64,000 nt of DNA. Source: Longispora fulva. GTDB lineage: Bacteria > Actinomycetota > Actinomycetes > Mycobacteriales > Micromonosporaceae. Of this stretch, positions 33,188-41,820 are shown piece by piece. The position numbers were made by a program, and so were the translations under genes. The stretch lies in the NCBI RefSeq assembly GCF_015751905.1, contig NZ_JADOUF010000001.1, forward strand, positions 5,518,001-5,582,000. Reading direction: 5' to 3'. The stretch's first letter is position 1, and every line of letters begins with the position of its first letter. Under the pieces are notes generated by a model. That model was not told the origin of the DNA. It worked only from the letters and a program-made list of their open reading frames with translations, and did not search any database.

Positions 33188-33871
33188 CTAGTACCAGCCG
33201 GTCGCCTTCGAATGCGACCACGCGCCGCACGGGTTGCCGTACCGGCCCTTGATATAGCCGAGGCCCCAGCGGATCTGGGTTTCCGCGCTGGTCTGCCAGT
33301 CCGGGCCGGCCGAGGCCATCTTGCTGCCCGGCAGCGCCTGCGGAATGCCGTACGCCCCGGAGGAGTTGTTCTTCGCCGCGGTGTTCCAGTGGCTTTCCTT
33401 GGTCCACAGCAGCACCAGGCAGGGCACCTGGTCGAGCCCGAAGCCCATCTCCAGCGTCAGGGCGCACCCGGCGGCCTGGTTGCCCGAGTACTCCGCGCAG
33501 GAGGCCGGGATCGGGCCGTCGTACGGCTTCGTCGGACCGGTGGTCGCGGCGGCCGTACCAGCCTTGGCGGCCTGAGCGTCGGCGTTCTTCACGGCGTCGG
33601 CCATGGCCTTGCCCGCCTCGTCGGCCTTGCCCTTGGCCTCGGTCTCGGCCTGTCGGACCGCCGCGCGGCTGGCCCGGTCGACCTCGCCGGTGCGCTGCCG
33701 CTCGTCCTGCAGCTGCGCCGTGGCGGCCACGAGGCTCTCGTTGGCGGTCTGCTTGCGCTCCCACTCCTGGGTGGCCAGGCCCATGAAGCCGCCACCGATC
33801 AGGGCCAGCACGAGGATGAGGCTCGCGAGGATTCGGATCGCTCCGCGTTGCACGCGCGAACTTCCTTCCAT
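33188..33871 (-). CDS. Membrane-anchored transglycosylase-like exoprotein
   Basis: 227 residues from the ATG at 33871 (AAGGAAGTT upstream); the frame is open to 33922. A signal or anchor helix (IRILASLILVLALIGGGFMGL) is followed by a long coiled coil (about 35-105, TQEWERKQTANESLVAA, AEAKGKADEAGKAMADAV) and a C-terminal lysozyme-like domain (about 145-227): WTKESHWNTAAKNNSSGAYG with the catalytic Glu, IPQALPGSKM, QIRWGLGYIKGRYG and the ending WSHSKATGWY. This is the aggregation-promoting-factor/soluble-transglycosylase type that acts on peptidoglycan during growth. Two Cys pairs sit outside the membrane. Confidence 0.88.
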   Translation of the reverse strand: MEGSSRVQRGAIRILASLILVLALIGGGFMGLATQEWERKQTANESLVAATAQLQDERQRTGEVDRASRAAVRQAETEAKGKADEAGKAMADAVKNADAQAAKAGTAAATTGPTKPYDGPIPASCAEYSGNQAAGCALTLEMGFGLDQVPCLVLLWTKESHWNTAAKNNSSGAYGIPQALPGSKMASAGPDWQTSAETQIRWGLGYIKGRYGNPCGAWSHSKATGWY

Positions 33872-33978
33872 CGGGGACACACCTATCAGTCGCTCACTCT
33901 GACGCACCCCGGCCGCGGACACCAGTCCGCGGCCGGGTAATTGTGCTCCAGGTCACACTACTGTGAGTTACTCATCTA

Positions 33979-35274
33979 TCACCCCGGCAGATCTTCGAGC
34001 AGGTCAGTGACTACCTCAGCAATTTGCGAACGCTCGGACCGCGTGAGCGTGACGTGCGCGAACAGCGGATGTCCCTTGAGGGCCTCGATCACGGCCGTCA
34101 CGCCGTCGTGCCGGCCGACCCGGAGGTTGTCACGCTGCGCCACATCGTGGGTGAGGACGACCTTCGATCCGGTGCCGATCCGGGACAGGACGGTCAGCAG
34201 GACATTGCGCTCCAGGGACTGCGCCTCGTCCACGATCACGAACGCGTCGTGCAACGAACGGCCCCGGATGTGGGTCAGCGGCAGCACCTCGAGCATGCCC
34301 CGCGACATCACCTCGTCGAGCACGTTCTCGTGGCACACGGCGCCGAGGGTGTCGAAGACGGCCTGCGCCCAGGGCGACATCTTCTCCGACTCCGAGCCCG
34401 GCAGATAGCCCAGCTCCTGGCCGCCCACGGCGTAGAGCGGGCGGAACACGATGACCTTCTTGTGCCGGTGCCGCTCCAGGGTCTGCTCCAGGCCGGCGCA
34501 CAGGGCCAGAGCCGACTTCCCGGTACCGGCGCGGCCGCCGAGCGACACGATGCCCACCGACTCGTCCAGCAGCAGGTCGAGCGCGACCCGCTGCTCTGCC
34601 GACCGGCCGTGCAACCCGAACACCTCGCGGTCGCCCCGCACCAGGCGGACCGACTTGTCCGGCTGGACCCGGCCGAGCGCGGAGCCCCTGGGCGAGTGCA
34701 GGACCAGCCCGGTGTGGCAGGGCAGGCCCTGGGCCTCGGCTATGTCGACACTCTCGCCGCCGTACAGCTGCTTGATCTCCTCCTCGGACACGTCAAGGTC
34801 GGACATACCGGTCCATGTTGGATCGGAGGCCTGCCCGTGCCTGTACTCGTCCGCCGGCAGACCGACCGCAGCCGCCTTGACCCGCAGCGGCATGTCCTTC
34901 GTGACCAGCACGACATCCTTCTTCTCCGCGAGCAGGCTGAGCGCCACCGCGAGGATCCGGACGTCGTTGCTGTCTGCCCTCAACCCCGGCGGCAACACCG
35001 TGGGATCGGAGTGGTTCAGCTCGACGACCAGGGTGCCGCCGACGTCGTTGACCGCAAGGGGCTGGTCAAGCCGCGCATGCTGGATGCGCAGGTCGTCGAG
35101 GAACCGCAGGGACTGTCGGGCGAACCAGCCGAGCTCCGGGTGGTGCCGCTTGGCCTCCAGCTCGGAAATGACCACGAGCGGGATGACGACCTCATGCTCG
35201 GCGAAGCGCAGGAACGCCGCCGGGTCAGAGAGCAGAACTGAAGTGTCAAGGACGAAAGTGCGTCGTGTGCTCAC
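33979..35274 (-). CDS. PIN domain-PhoH ATPase fusion (PhoH2 type)
   Basis: 431-residue protein joining an N-terminal PIN ribonuclease domain (about 5-135: [47 protein letters not shown] with acidic residues) to a C-terminal PhoH helicase-type ATPase (about 215-430: [18 protein letters not shown] Walker [16 protein letters not shown] Walker B). PhoH2 proteins unwind and cut RNA. In mycobacteria phoH2 (Rv1095, from memory) has a short upstream antitoxin-like gene; I find no convincing equivalent in 35275-35394. The GTG start at 35274 follows CAGGAGG. The acidic residue set of the PIN part appears complete. Confidence 0.94.
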   Translation of the reverse strand: MSTRRTFVLDTSVLLSDPAAFLRFAEHEVVIPLVVISELEAKRHHPELGWFARQSLRFLDDLRIQHARLDQPLAVNDVGGTLVVELNHSDPTVLPPGLRADSNDVRILAVALSLLAEKKDVVLVTKDMPLRVKAAAVGLPADEYRHGQASDPTWTGMSDLDVSEEEIKQLYGGESVDIAEAQGLPCHTGLVLHSPRGSALGRVQPDKSVRLVRGDREVFGLHGRSAEQRVALDLLLDESVGIVSLGGRAGTGKSALALCAGLEQTLERHRHKKVIVFRPLYAVGGQELGYLPGSESEKMSPWAQAVFDTLGAVCHENVLDEVMSRGMLEVLPLTHIRGRSLHDAFVIVDEAQSLERNVLLTVLSRIGTGSKVVLTHDVAQRDNLRVGRHDGVTAVIEALKGHPLFAHVTLTRSERSQIAEVVTDLLEDLPG

Positions 35275-35394
35275 TCAGGCCTCCTGTATGACCCGGGCGC
35301 ACCCCGGAGTCACATTTCGACGGTAGCCCCGAAAGTGGCCGACAGCTAGTCACAACGCGGTCAGGATTGAGTCATTCGCCGGCAGAATTGCAGG

Positions 35395-36165
35395 TCAGCC
35401 GCCAAAACGGCGCTGTCGGTCCGCGTAGGACCGCAGTGCGCGCAAAAAGTCCACATGCCGGAAGTCCGGCCAGTTTGCCTCGTGGAAATAAAACTCGGAA
35501 TAGGCCGACTGCCAGAGAAGAAAGCCCGACATCCGCTGTTCACCGCTCGTACGGATGACGAGGTCGGGGTCCGGCTGGCCCTTCGTGTACATGTGCTCGG
35601 AGATGTGGTCGACGTCGAGCACCTCGGCGAGTTCCTCGATGGTCGTACCCGCCTCGGCGTGCTCCTGGAGCAGGGCCCGCACCGCGTCGGCGATCTCCTG
35701 CCGCCCGCCGTAGCCGACCGCGAGGTTGACCTCCGCCCCGGTGTCCCGGCCGACGGTGCGCTCCTCGGCGGCCTTGAGGGCCTGGGCGAGCTGGGCCGGG
35801 AGGATGTCGCGGTTGCCGACCACCCGCAGCCGCCAGGGGTTGCCCTCGTCGGCGAGGTCGGTGGCGAGGTCCTCGATGATCCGGACCAGGGGGTCGAGCT
35901 CCACCGCCGGCCGGTTGAGGTTGTCCGTCGACAGCAGGAACAGCGTGACGACCTCGATGCCGGCCTCGTCGCACCAGCGGATCAGATTCTCGATCTTGGC
36001 GGCTCCGACCCGGTGGCCGTCGTTGGGGTCGACGTACCCCATCTCCTTGGCCCACCGTCGGTTGCCGTCGACCATGACCCCGACATGGCGGGGGTGCGGC
36101 TTATTGGCGAGTTTGCCGACCAATAGCCGCTCATAGAAGGAATAGACCAGACTCCGTACACCCAC
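35395..36165 (-). CDS. Short-chain cis-prenyl diphosphate synthase (UppS family)
   Basis: 256-residue cis-prenyltransferase. Family motifs are present: HVGVMVDGNRRWAKEMG (catalytic Asp, about 26-42), TLFLLSTDNLNRP, and DLVIRTSGEQRMSGFLLWQS with YSEFYF (about 203-228). Actinobacteria carry a Z-farnesyl diphosphate synthase and a separate long-chain decaprenyl enzyme. The N-terminus (VRSLVYSFYERLLVGKLANKPHPRH) and gene place resemble the short-chain Rv1086 type, so the product is probably Z,E-FPP, feeding cell-wall carrier lipid synthesis. Chain length cannot be read with certainty. It lies downstream of the M36-type peptidase gene and upstream of phoH on the same strand. Confidence 0.92.
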   Translation of the reverse strand: MGVRSLVYSFYERLLVGKLANKPHPRHVGVMVDGNRRWAKEMGYVDPNDGHRVGAAKIENLIRWCDEAGIEVVTLFLLSTDNLNRPAVELDPLVRIIEDLATDLADEGNPWRLRVVGNRDILPAQLAQALKAAEERTVGRDTGAEVNLAVGYGGRQEIADAVRALLQEHAEAGTTIEELAEVLDVDHISEHMYTKGQPDPDLVIRTSGEQRMSGFLLWQSAYSEFYFHEANWPDFRHVDFLRALRSYADRQRRFGG

Positions 36166-36188
36166 GACCGCAGCCTAAACCCGGAAGC

Positions 36189-36212
36189 CCGGCCCGGGTA
36201 CCCCCGGGCCGG
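36189..36212 (-). terminator. Hairpin after the metallopeptidase gene
   Basis: CCGGCCCGGG (36189-36198) pairs perfectly with CCCGGGCCGG (36203-36212) around TACC, 24 bases beyond the end of the minus-strand metallopeptidase gene and before the cis-prenyl synthase start. No U-tract follows. Confidence 0.55.
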
Positions 36213-36235
36213 AACCTCCACGGTTTCTCCTCTTT

Positions 36236-37642
36236 CTAGATGATGCCCCGCGCGTGGAACGCAGCCTTCACCGAGTTGGCGGCCGTGGTCCCGTACAGCG
36301 CCTGGGCCGTCGCGACGGTCTTGTTCGCCGCCGCCGGCATGCTGGTGTCGGGCGCGAACGAGAAGTGCGCCTCGAGGATCACCTTGTTGGCGTTGGTGCG
36401 GCCGAGGGCGATGTTGACGTCCTGGAGCGCCCGGGACCAGATCTCGCCGTCGTCGTGCACCTCGCCGTCGAGGTCACCGGGGTACATCTTGGTGCCGTCG
36501 GTGCGGCGCAGGCAGTGCGGGGTGCCCGAGGTGTAGGAGACCGAGTCCCAGTCGGCGATGCACGCCCACGGGGTCTTGGTCGTGTTCGGGCTGACCGCCT
36601 GGGACATCGTGTAGGCCCAGTAGTCGCCGAAGCCCTCGCCGATCGCGCCGGCCTCCTCGCTCATCCCGAAGTTCGGCACCTGCGAGTCCTGGATCGCGTG
36701 GCCGTACTCGTGCCAGATCACCTCGGCGTCCTCGGCGTCGTCCACGCCACCGGTGCCGAAGGTGATCTTGTCGACCGCCGGGTCGTAGAACGAGTTGTCG
36801 TCCGTCAGACCGGTGGTCTGGTAGTCCTGCGACTCGTTGTTCACGTTGGCGAACCCGAGGCTCTGGATGTACTCCTCGGCCGTCGTGATGTGGAAGTAGC
36901 CCTGGACCTGGGCGAACCCTGCCTGGGTCCGGTTGTAGGAGTACGTGCCGGAACTGGAGGACACCGGCTTCTTGCTCACGTTGTTGGCGTACCCGCCGAC
37001 GAGCTTGTTCTTCGCGTACAGCCCGTTGAGGGTCACCGTGTTGTAGGTGAACGCCGAGTTCGGGCTGCTGTCCGTCAGCGTGTTGTTCTGCTGGGCGACG
37101 ACCGGGTTGGGCAGGAACACCTTCCCGGTACCCGTCTCGTGCTTGACCAGGCTCGTCGAGGAGATGACCGCGCCGCTCGTCGCGTCGACCAGCGTGCTGA
37201 CCGACCCGGTCGCCGGCTCGGTGTGCACCTGCCAGGCGAGCTTGGCCGCGCCACCGGGCACCACGACCAGCCGGGAGCGGTAGGCGCCCCCACCGGTCTG
37301 CTGCACGGCCGAGGCGTCGGCGCGGGCCGCGGTGACCGAAACGCCCCGCAGGCCGCGAGCGAGGCCCTGGACGGCCTTGCGCCCGTCGTCCACGGTGACC
37401 GCACCGCTGGCCTTGTCGACATGCTTGGCGTAGAAGCCGCCGAGGACCGGGTGGCCGTCGAACGTCTGCTCGTACCAGAAGTGGGTGCCGAGGAGGGAGT
37501 CCTGCACCGAGACGAGGGTCAGCCCCTCGGTCGCGTCAGGCTCGGAGTGGGCGGGCGTGGCCGCGAACACCGCGAGGAGCGCGGCGCCCACACCCAGTGT
37601 GCACAGGCGACGGACGGGGATGGCGAAGGACTTCACAGGCAC
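36236..37642 (-). CDS. Secreted zinc metallopeptidase with FTP propeptide (M36/M4-like)
   Basis: 468 residues with a signal peptide (about 1-32, ending PAHS). An FTP-type propeptide follows (about 40-95: SLLGTHFWYEQTFDGHPVLGG). A PepSY-like stretch (about 120-165) leads to the catalytic domain. The zinc motif HEYGHAIQD is at 311-319, with the third ligand Glu in GEGFGDYW (336) 21 residues after it, the gluzincin spacing. Two Cys near 361 and 377 may form a disulfide. It is probably auto-activated outside the cell and degrades protein. The gap 37643-37739 upstream holds only its promoter region, which is AT-rich near 37720. Confidence 0.93.
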   Translation of the reverse strand: MPVKSFAIPVRRLCTLGVGAALLAVFAATPAHSEPDATEGLTLVSVQDSLLGTHFWYEQTFDGHPVLGGFYAKHVDKASGAVTVDDGRKAVQGLARGLRGVSVTAARADASAVQQTGGGAYRSRLVVVPGGAAKLAWQVHTEPATGSVSTLVDATSGAVISSTSLVKHETGTGKVFLPNPVVAQQNNTLTDSSPNSAFTYNTVTLNGLYAKNKLVGGYANNVSKKPVSSSSGTYSYNRTQAGFAQVQGYFHITTAEEYIQSLGFANVNNESQDYQTTGLTDDNSFYDPAVDKITFGTGGVDDAEDAEVIWHEYGHAIQDSQVPNFGMSEEAGAIGEGFGDYWAYTMSQAVSPNTTKTPWACIADWDSVSYTSGTPHCLRRTDGTKMYPGDLDGEVHDDGEIWSRALQDVNIALGRTNANKVILEAHFSFAPDTSMPAAANKTVATAQALYGTTAANSVKAAFHARGII

Positions 37643-37739
37643 CTCCGGCTGAGGGATATATGGCCGGAAGGTTAGTGCCCGATGACCGTTCGGGGGAAGA
37701 GATTATCCGGTGTGAATGCCTGTGGATAACAAAAATTTA

Positions 37740-37771
37740 AGGTGGGGACCCCCGGCCCGGGGTCCCCACCT
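37740..37771 (-). terminator. Intrinsic terminator of pckG
   Basis: A perfect 13-base stem (37740-37752 with 37759-37771) is followed on the minus strand by TAAATTTTTG. It begins 20 bases after the pckG stop codon at 37792. It is one of the few terminators in the window with a real U-tract. Confidence 0.88.
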
Positions 37772-37791
37772 GTCCTGTCGCCTGTGGTCGG

Positions 37792-39624
37792 TTACTCGAC
37801 GCCGAGGCGGGCCTTCAGCGTGTCGAGCTCCGCGCCCAGCACCGCCGGGAGCTTGTCGCCGAACTTGTCGAACCACTCCTGGATCTGCGGGATCTCGGCC
37901 TTCCACTCCTCGACGTCCACCTTGAGGGCGGCCTCGAGGTCAGCGGCGGAGATGTCCAGGCCGGACACGTCGAGCGAGTCCGCGGTCGGCACGTAGCCGA
38001 TCGGGGTCTCCACGGCCTCGGCCTTGCCCTCCAGGCGCTCCACGACCCACTTGAGGACGCGGGAGTTCTCGCCGAATCCGGGCCACAGGAACTGGCCCTC
38101 GTCGCCGCGGCGGAACCAGTTCACGTAGAAGATCTTCGGGAGCTTCGTGGCGTCGCCGTCGGAGCCCTTGCCCATCTCGATCCAGTGCCGGAAGTAGTCA
38201 CCGGCGTTGTAGCCGATGAACGGCAGCATCGCCATCGGGTCACGCCGGACGACGCCGACCGCGCCGACGGCCGCGGCAGTGGTCTCACTCGACAGGGTCG
38301 CGCCCTGGAACACGCCGTGCGCCCAGTCGCGGGACTCGCTGACCAGCGGGATCGTCGTCTTGCGCCGGCCGCCGAACAGGATCGCGTCGATCGGCACGCC
38401 GTTCGGGTTGTCGAACTCCGGCGACAGGATCGGGCACTGCTCGATCGGGGTGCAGAACCGCGAGTTCGGGTGGCTGGAGACGCCCTCGGAGTCCGGGGTC
38501 CAGTCCTTGCCGTGCCAGTCGGTGAGGTGCGCCGGCGGCTCGCCCATGCCCTCCCACCAGATGTCCCCGTCGTCGGTCAGCGCGACGTTGGTGAACAGCG
38601 AGTTGCCCTTGGCGATCGTCTTCATCGCGTTCGGGTTCGTCGTGTGGTCGGTGCCCGGCGCGACGCCGAACAGGCCGAACTCCGGGTTCACCGCGTACAG
38701 CCGGCCGTCCTCGCCGAACCGCATCCACGCGATGTCGTCGCCCAGGGTCTCGACCTTCCAACCCGGGATGGTCGGCTCGAGCATCGCGAGGTTGGTCTTG
38801 CCGCAGGCGCTCGGGAACGCGCCGGTCACGTGGTAGACCTTGCCCTCCGGCGAGGTCAGCTTGAGGATCAGCATGTGCTCGGCGAGCCAGCCCTCGTCGC
38901 GGCCCATGACCGAGCCGATCCGCAGCGAGAAGCACTTCTTGCCGAGCAGCGAGTTGCCGCCGTAGCCGGAGCCGAAGCTCCAGATCAGGCGCTCCTCCGG
39001 GAAGTGGGTGATGTACTTCGTCTCGCTGCACGGCCACGCCACGTCCGCCTGGCCCGGCTGCAGCGGGGCACCGACGGAGTGCAGGGCCGGCACGAAGACC
39101 GCGTCGTCGCCCATCGCCTCGAGGACGTGCGCGCCCATCCGGGTCATGATCCGCATGCTGCACACGACGTAGGCGGAGTCGGTGATCTCGACGCCGAACA
39201 TCGGGTTCTCCGCGGTCAGCGGGCCCATGCAGAACGGGATGACGTACAGGGTGCGGCCGGTCATGCAGCCCCGGTACAGATCCGTCATGAGCTGCTTCAT
39301 GTCCGACGGCGCCATCCAGTTGTTGGTGGGGCCGGCGTCGGCCTCGTCCACCGAACAGATGTAGGTGCGCTCCTCGACCCGGGCCACGTCAGTGGGGTCG
39401 GTACGGGTCCAGAACGAGTTCGGCTTGATCTCGGGGTTGAGGCGGACCATGGTGCCGGCCTCGACGAGCTGGCCGGTCAGCCGCTCCCACTCCTCGTCGG
39501 AGCCGTCAACCCAGACGACCCGGTCGGGAGTGGTGAGCTCGGCGACCTCGCGCACCCAGGCCAGGAGCCGGGGGTGCTGCGTGGGGGCTGCGTCGAGCCC
39601 CGGAATGGTGGCCGGAGCGCTCAT
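37792..39624 (-). CDS. pckG: Phosphoenolpyruvate carboxykinase (GTP)
   Basis: 610-residue GTP-dependent PEPCK, converting oxaloacetate to PEP in gluconeogenesis. The ATG at 39624 follows GAGGAGA. Substrate-binding and kinase motifs are intact: [20 protein letters not shown] (about 231-250), the P-loop [14 protein letters not shown] (about 277-290) with the hyper-reactive Cys, the Mn/Mg-binding GDDIAWMRF and the guanine-binding region near FVNWFRRG-type sequence (here [27 protein letters not shown]). Length is standard. It is divergent from the CGNR/ABATE regulator at 39882. Confidence 0.97.
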   Translation of the reverse strand: MSAPATIPGLDAAPTQHPRLLAWVREVAELTTPDRVVWVDGSDEEWERLTGQLVEAGTMVRLNPEIKPNSFWTRTDPTDVARVEERTYICSVDEADAGPTNNWMAPSDMKQLMTDLYRGCMTGRTLYVIPFCMGPLTAENPMFGVEITDSAYVVCSMRIMTRMGAHVLEAMGDDAVFVPALHSVGAPLQPGQADVAWPCSETKYITHFPEERLIWSFGSGYGGNSLLGKKCFSLRIGSVMGRDEGWLAEHMLILKLTSPEGKVYHVTGAFPSACGKTNLAMLEPTIPGWKVETLGDDIAWMRFGEDGRLYAVNPEFGLFGVAPGTDHTTNPNAMKTIAKGNSLFTNVALTDDGDIWWEGMGEPPAHLTDWHGKDWTPDSEGVSSHPNSRFCTPIEQCPILSPEFDNPNGVPIDAILFGGRRKTTIPLVSESRDWAHGVFQGATLSSETTAAAVGAVGVVRRDPMAMLPFIGYNAGDYFRHWIEMGKGSDGDATKLPKIFYVNWFRRGDEGQFLWPGFGENSRVLKWVVERLEGKAEAVETPIGYVPTADSLDVSGLDISAADLEAALKVDVEEWKAEIPQIQEWFDKFGDKLPAVLGAELDTLKARLGVE

Positions 39625-39711
39625 TCGAAATCTCCTCGTAGACGACAAAGCAGGCGCAAGCCCACTGGGTGGCATGAGCCTAAACCGACTGCTCACGGCG
39701 GTCATCCCGAA

Positions 39712-39735
39712 CGCTTGTGAACAACTGCACAAGCG
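39712..39735. promoter_or_regulatory. 8-base dyad in the pckG / ABATE divergent region
   Basis: CGCTTGTG (39712-39719) and CACAAGCG (39728-39735) form a perfect inverted repeat with an 8-base spacer, 88 bases upstream of pckG. The shape fits a dimeric repressor site. The surrounding 250 bases are richer in A/T than the genes. No other function is visible. Confidence 0.4.
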
Positions 39736-39866
39736 GCCGACAGGTACTGCATCCCTGCAGTTTCCTGCGTTGTCATGTCCGATTTGCGTCAAGTTTGCGC
39801 AGTCCCTGGACTTTTCACGGTCAAAATTGGCCCACGCCGGCGATTCTTTCTCACGCCTATACCCGT

Positions 39867-39872
39867 TATAAA
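39867..39872 (+). promoter_or_regulatory. -10 promoter element giving a possibly leaderless mRNA
   Basis: TATAAA (39867-39872) in an AT-rich patch lies 9 bases before the GTG at 39882. A start site 6-9 bases after this element would fall at the start codon. The gene has no ribosome binding site, which fits a leaderless transcript, common in actinobacteria. Confidence 0.4.
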
Positions 39873-39881
39873 CTGGGTACC

Positions 39882-40460
39882 GTGCGACGGACGGACTACT
39901 CCAGGCTCGGCTGGCTCGGCGGCCCGCTGGCCCTCGACCTGGCGAACACCCTGCCCATGGCCCGCCCCGACACCCCGCTCGACCTGATCGGCACCGAGGA
40001 ACAGTTGGGGCTGTGGCTCGCCCGGCAGGCGTACCGGTTGCCGGTCCCCCCGCCCGGCCTCGCCCGGTTCCACGGCTTCCGCCGGCTGCGGGACGCGTTG
40101 TTCGGGGCCTTCGCGGCCACGAGCGCCGGGCAACCACTGCCGCGCGAGATCATCGGCGCGCTCAACTCGGTCAGCAACCGCACGCCGGCCCAGCCCCGGT
40201 TGCTGGCGTTGCCGGACGGGCTGCAGGTGGAGTACCGGGGGGCGAATCCCGTCGACATCGCCCTCGCGCTGGTCGCGGCCTCCGGTGTGCGGCTGTTGGG
40301 CTCCGGGCTGGGGAATCTGCGCCGGTGCGGCGCGCCGGGATGCGGGCTGTTCTTCCTGGGTACCGCGCGGAAGAGATGGTGCACGGACGCGTGCGGCACC
40401 CGGGCCCGGGCAGCCCGCTACTACGGGCGAAACCAGGAGCCGGCCGGGGATGTCGGTTAG
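39882..40460 (+). CDS. ABATE/CGNR zinc-finger transcriptional regulator
   Basis: 192 residues from the GTG at 39882. The N-terminal ABATE (stress-induced) domain is seen at [25 protein letters not shown] (about 9-33) with a helical bundle (to about 140). The C-terminal zinc finger reads [39 protein letters not shown] (about 147-185), with four Cys. The name-giving CGNR motif is CGTR here. Family members act as small-molecule-linked DNA-binding regulators. It is divergent from pckG and may act on it through the shared intergenic dyad, though nothing beyond position supports this. Confidence 0.9.
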   Translation: MRRTDYSRLGWLGGPLALDLANTLPMARPDTPLDLIGTEEQLGLWLARQAYRLPVPPPGLARFHGFRRLRDALFGAFAATSAGQPLPREIIGALNSVSNRTPAQPRLLALPDGLQVEYRGANPVDIALALVAASGVRLLGSGLGNLRRCGAPGCGLFFLGTARKRWCTDACGTRARAARYYGRNQEPAGDVG

Positions 40461-40522
40461 GCCTGGACCGTTTCCGGTACGGCGCCGTACGGCTGCGCGT
40501 GGGCCCGTCCCAGGGCAGGGCG

Positions 40523-40966
40523 CTACGTCAGCCACTCGCCGTCGATCATCAGATCCCGTCCTGCGATCTCGTTGACCTCGCGCCAGGCCTGGATCAGTTC
40601 GGGCCGGATCCGGAAGTACGGGTAGTTGCGCAGCTCGCGGGGGTCGAACCCGGTCTTGGCCGCGAACGCGTCGCCGACCTCGTCGGTGATCCCGTCGGCG
40701 ACGACCGCGGATCCTTCGATCAGGACCACGTCGCGGGTCGGCCCGATCGCGAGCCGGACCCGGCCGCCGGCCCGGAGATTGCGGGCCGTGGGGTTGCCGG
40801 CCGCCGTCGAGATCAACAGGGTCTCGCCGTCCCAGAGGAACGACAGCGGCACCAGGTACGGCGTACCTACTCGGTCGGCGGTGGCCACCCAGGCGTCGAC
40901 GTCTTCGTCGAGGCGGCGCCGGGCGTCCTGCGTGCGCTGGGCGAGGCGTCGGGGCGGGGCGGTCAT
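40523..40966 (-). CDS. Pyridoxamine 5'-phosphate oxidase-like flavin/F420-binding protein
   Basis: 147 residues with the split-barrel PNPOx pattern: VDAWVATADRVGTPYLVPLSFLWDG (about 23-47), TLLISTAAGNPTARNLRAGGRVRLAIG (about 49-75) and DVVLIEGSAVVAD. The Thr/Ser and Arg positions near TARNLR bind the cofactor phosphate. Actinobacterial members bind FMN, F420 or biliverdin and reduce diverse substrates. Neither is distinguishable here. The C-terminal segment (FDPRELRNYPYFRIRPELIQAWREVNE) is a helical cap often seen in F420-type members. It runs opposite to the ABATE gene and ends 62 bases from it. Confidence 0.87.
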   Translation of the reverse strand: MTAPPRRLAQRTQDARRRLDEDVDAWVATADRVGTPYLVPLSFLWDGETLLISTAAGNPTARNLRAGGRVRLAIGPTRDVVLIEGSAVVADGITDEVGDAFAAKTGFDPRELRNYPYFRIRPELIQAWREVNEIAGRDLMIDGEWLT

Positions 40967-41053
40967 CCTGTTTCGTCCTTAGAGGAGGTGGTGTGGGCAG
41001 GGTGATTCCTACGGATGGCGATCGCGCCGCAGCCGGAGTCGTGCTGTCAGGGG

Positions 41054-41488
41054 TCAGCCCCGCAGGGTGGCGATGGCCTGCTCGATCCGCCGCTGGCGCG
41101 TCTCGGGCTTCTTCGCGCTCTCGATGGCGCGGACGTGCTCGCGCTTGTGGCTGAACGCGAGGTTGTCGTACGCGGCGCGGGCGACCGGGTCGTCGTTGAG
41201 GGCCTGGGCGAAGTCCGCGGGCTCGACGACGACGCGCGGCTCGGTGTCGAGTTCGAGCTCGACCTCGATCTCCTCGCCGATCTCGACATCGGCGGCCCGC
41301 CGGTTGGCGTTGCTGAGGCCGAGCAGGTGGCGGCCCCGCATGATGGCGACCCGGCTCTTCCAGGAGTGCCCGTTGACGGTGATGGTCACCGGCGGCCGCG
41401 CGCCCCCGCCGAGCGCCTCCACCACCTCGGGCGGGACTTCCAGCCCCCGCATGGGCTCGGGTGGCTCCACGACGGTGCGAAACTTCAC
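41054..41488 (-). CDS. DUF1905 / YdeI (OmdA-like) protein
   Basis: 144 residues from the GTG at 41488, chosen because AAGGAG lies 7 bases upstream and because family members begin with a K(F)RT-type strand (here KFRTVVEPPEPMRGLEVPPE). The N-terminal DUF1905 barrel continues VVEALGGGARPPVTITVNGHSW and GEEIEVELELDTEPR (about 70-85). The C-terminal YdeI/OmpD-associated helix pair is FAQALNDDPVARAAYDNLAFSHKREHV with the conserved AKKPETRQRRIEQAI end. Function unknown; some are linked to stress. The reading frame stays open upstream to 41593 through a fragment that resembles another family (see next entry). Confidence 0.85.
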   Translation of the reverse strand: MKFRTVVEPPEPMRGLEVPPEVVEALGGGARPPVTITVNGHSWKSRVAIMRGRHLLGLSNANRRAADVEIGEEIEVELELDTEPRVVVEPADFAQALNDDPVARAAYDNLAFSHKREHVRAIESAKKPETRQRRIEQAIATLRG

Positions 41489-41593
41489 GGCGTACTCCTT
41501 GTCGATCTTGAAGCTCAGGTTCTCAGCGTAGAACCTCTCGGCGCGGTCCAGATTCTCAACGCCGGGCATGGTGGTGTTCATGGGCAGTGACAC
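41489..41593 (-). pseudogene. VOC (glyoxalase) N-terminal remnant in frame with DUF1905
   Basis: The in-frame sequence before the DUF1905 start includes GVENLDRAERFYAENLSFKI, which is the first strand and helix of a VOC/glyoxalase-fold protein (compare VKDLAVARRFYEGTLGLKVL in the VOC protein at 50385). Nothing else of the domain follows. It is either the stub of a deleted VOC gene or an N-terminal extension translated with DUF1905. The good ribosome binding site at the GTG at 41488 favours the stub. Confidence 0.45.
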
Positions 41594-41787
41594 GGTTCGC
41601 TCAGTGGTCCCGCATCAGACCCTCGGCCTCGCCCACCCGTGACACCCCGCACCTTCGCCGAGTGAACTACGCGCCGCCGGAGCCCAGTGCCGCAAAGGCG
41701 GGCCGGCCGCCATGGAGCCGACACCCTCACCGTAGCCGTCTGATCTTGCTCTGGGGTTCTAGGCTGTCGGCGTAATCGGTCGAACTT

Positions 41788-41813
41788 GCGTTACGGCACT
41801 CACGGTGTAACGC
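41788..41813. promoter_or_regulatory. Dyad just upstream of the RHH-like gene
   Basis: GCGTTAC (41788-41794) and GTAACGC (41807-41813) form a perfect 7-base inverted repeat with a 12-base spacer, ending 7 bases before the ATG at 41821. No ribosome binding site precedes the ATG, so the dyad overlaps the translation start region. The rest of the gap 41594-41787 has no feature I can name. Confidence 0.4.
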
Positions 41814-41820
41814 TGTAATC

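Noticed and set aside
35275-35394. Possible PhoAT-like antitoxin gene upstream of PhoH2
   Set aside because: Only an 18-codon frame overlaps the phoH start; it is too short and unlike the known type.
36254-37675. 473-residue plus-strand ORF opposite the metallopeptidase
   Set aside because: Antisense shadow; the minus strand encodes signal peptide, FTP domain and HEYGH.
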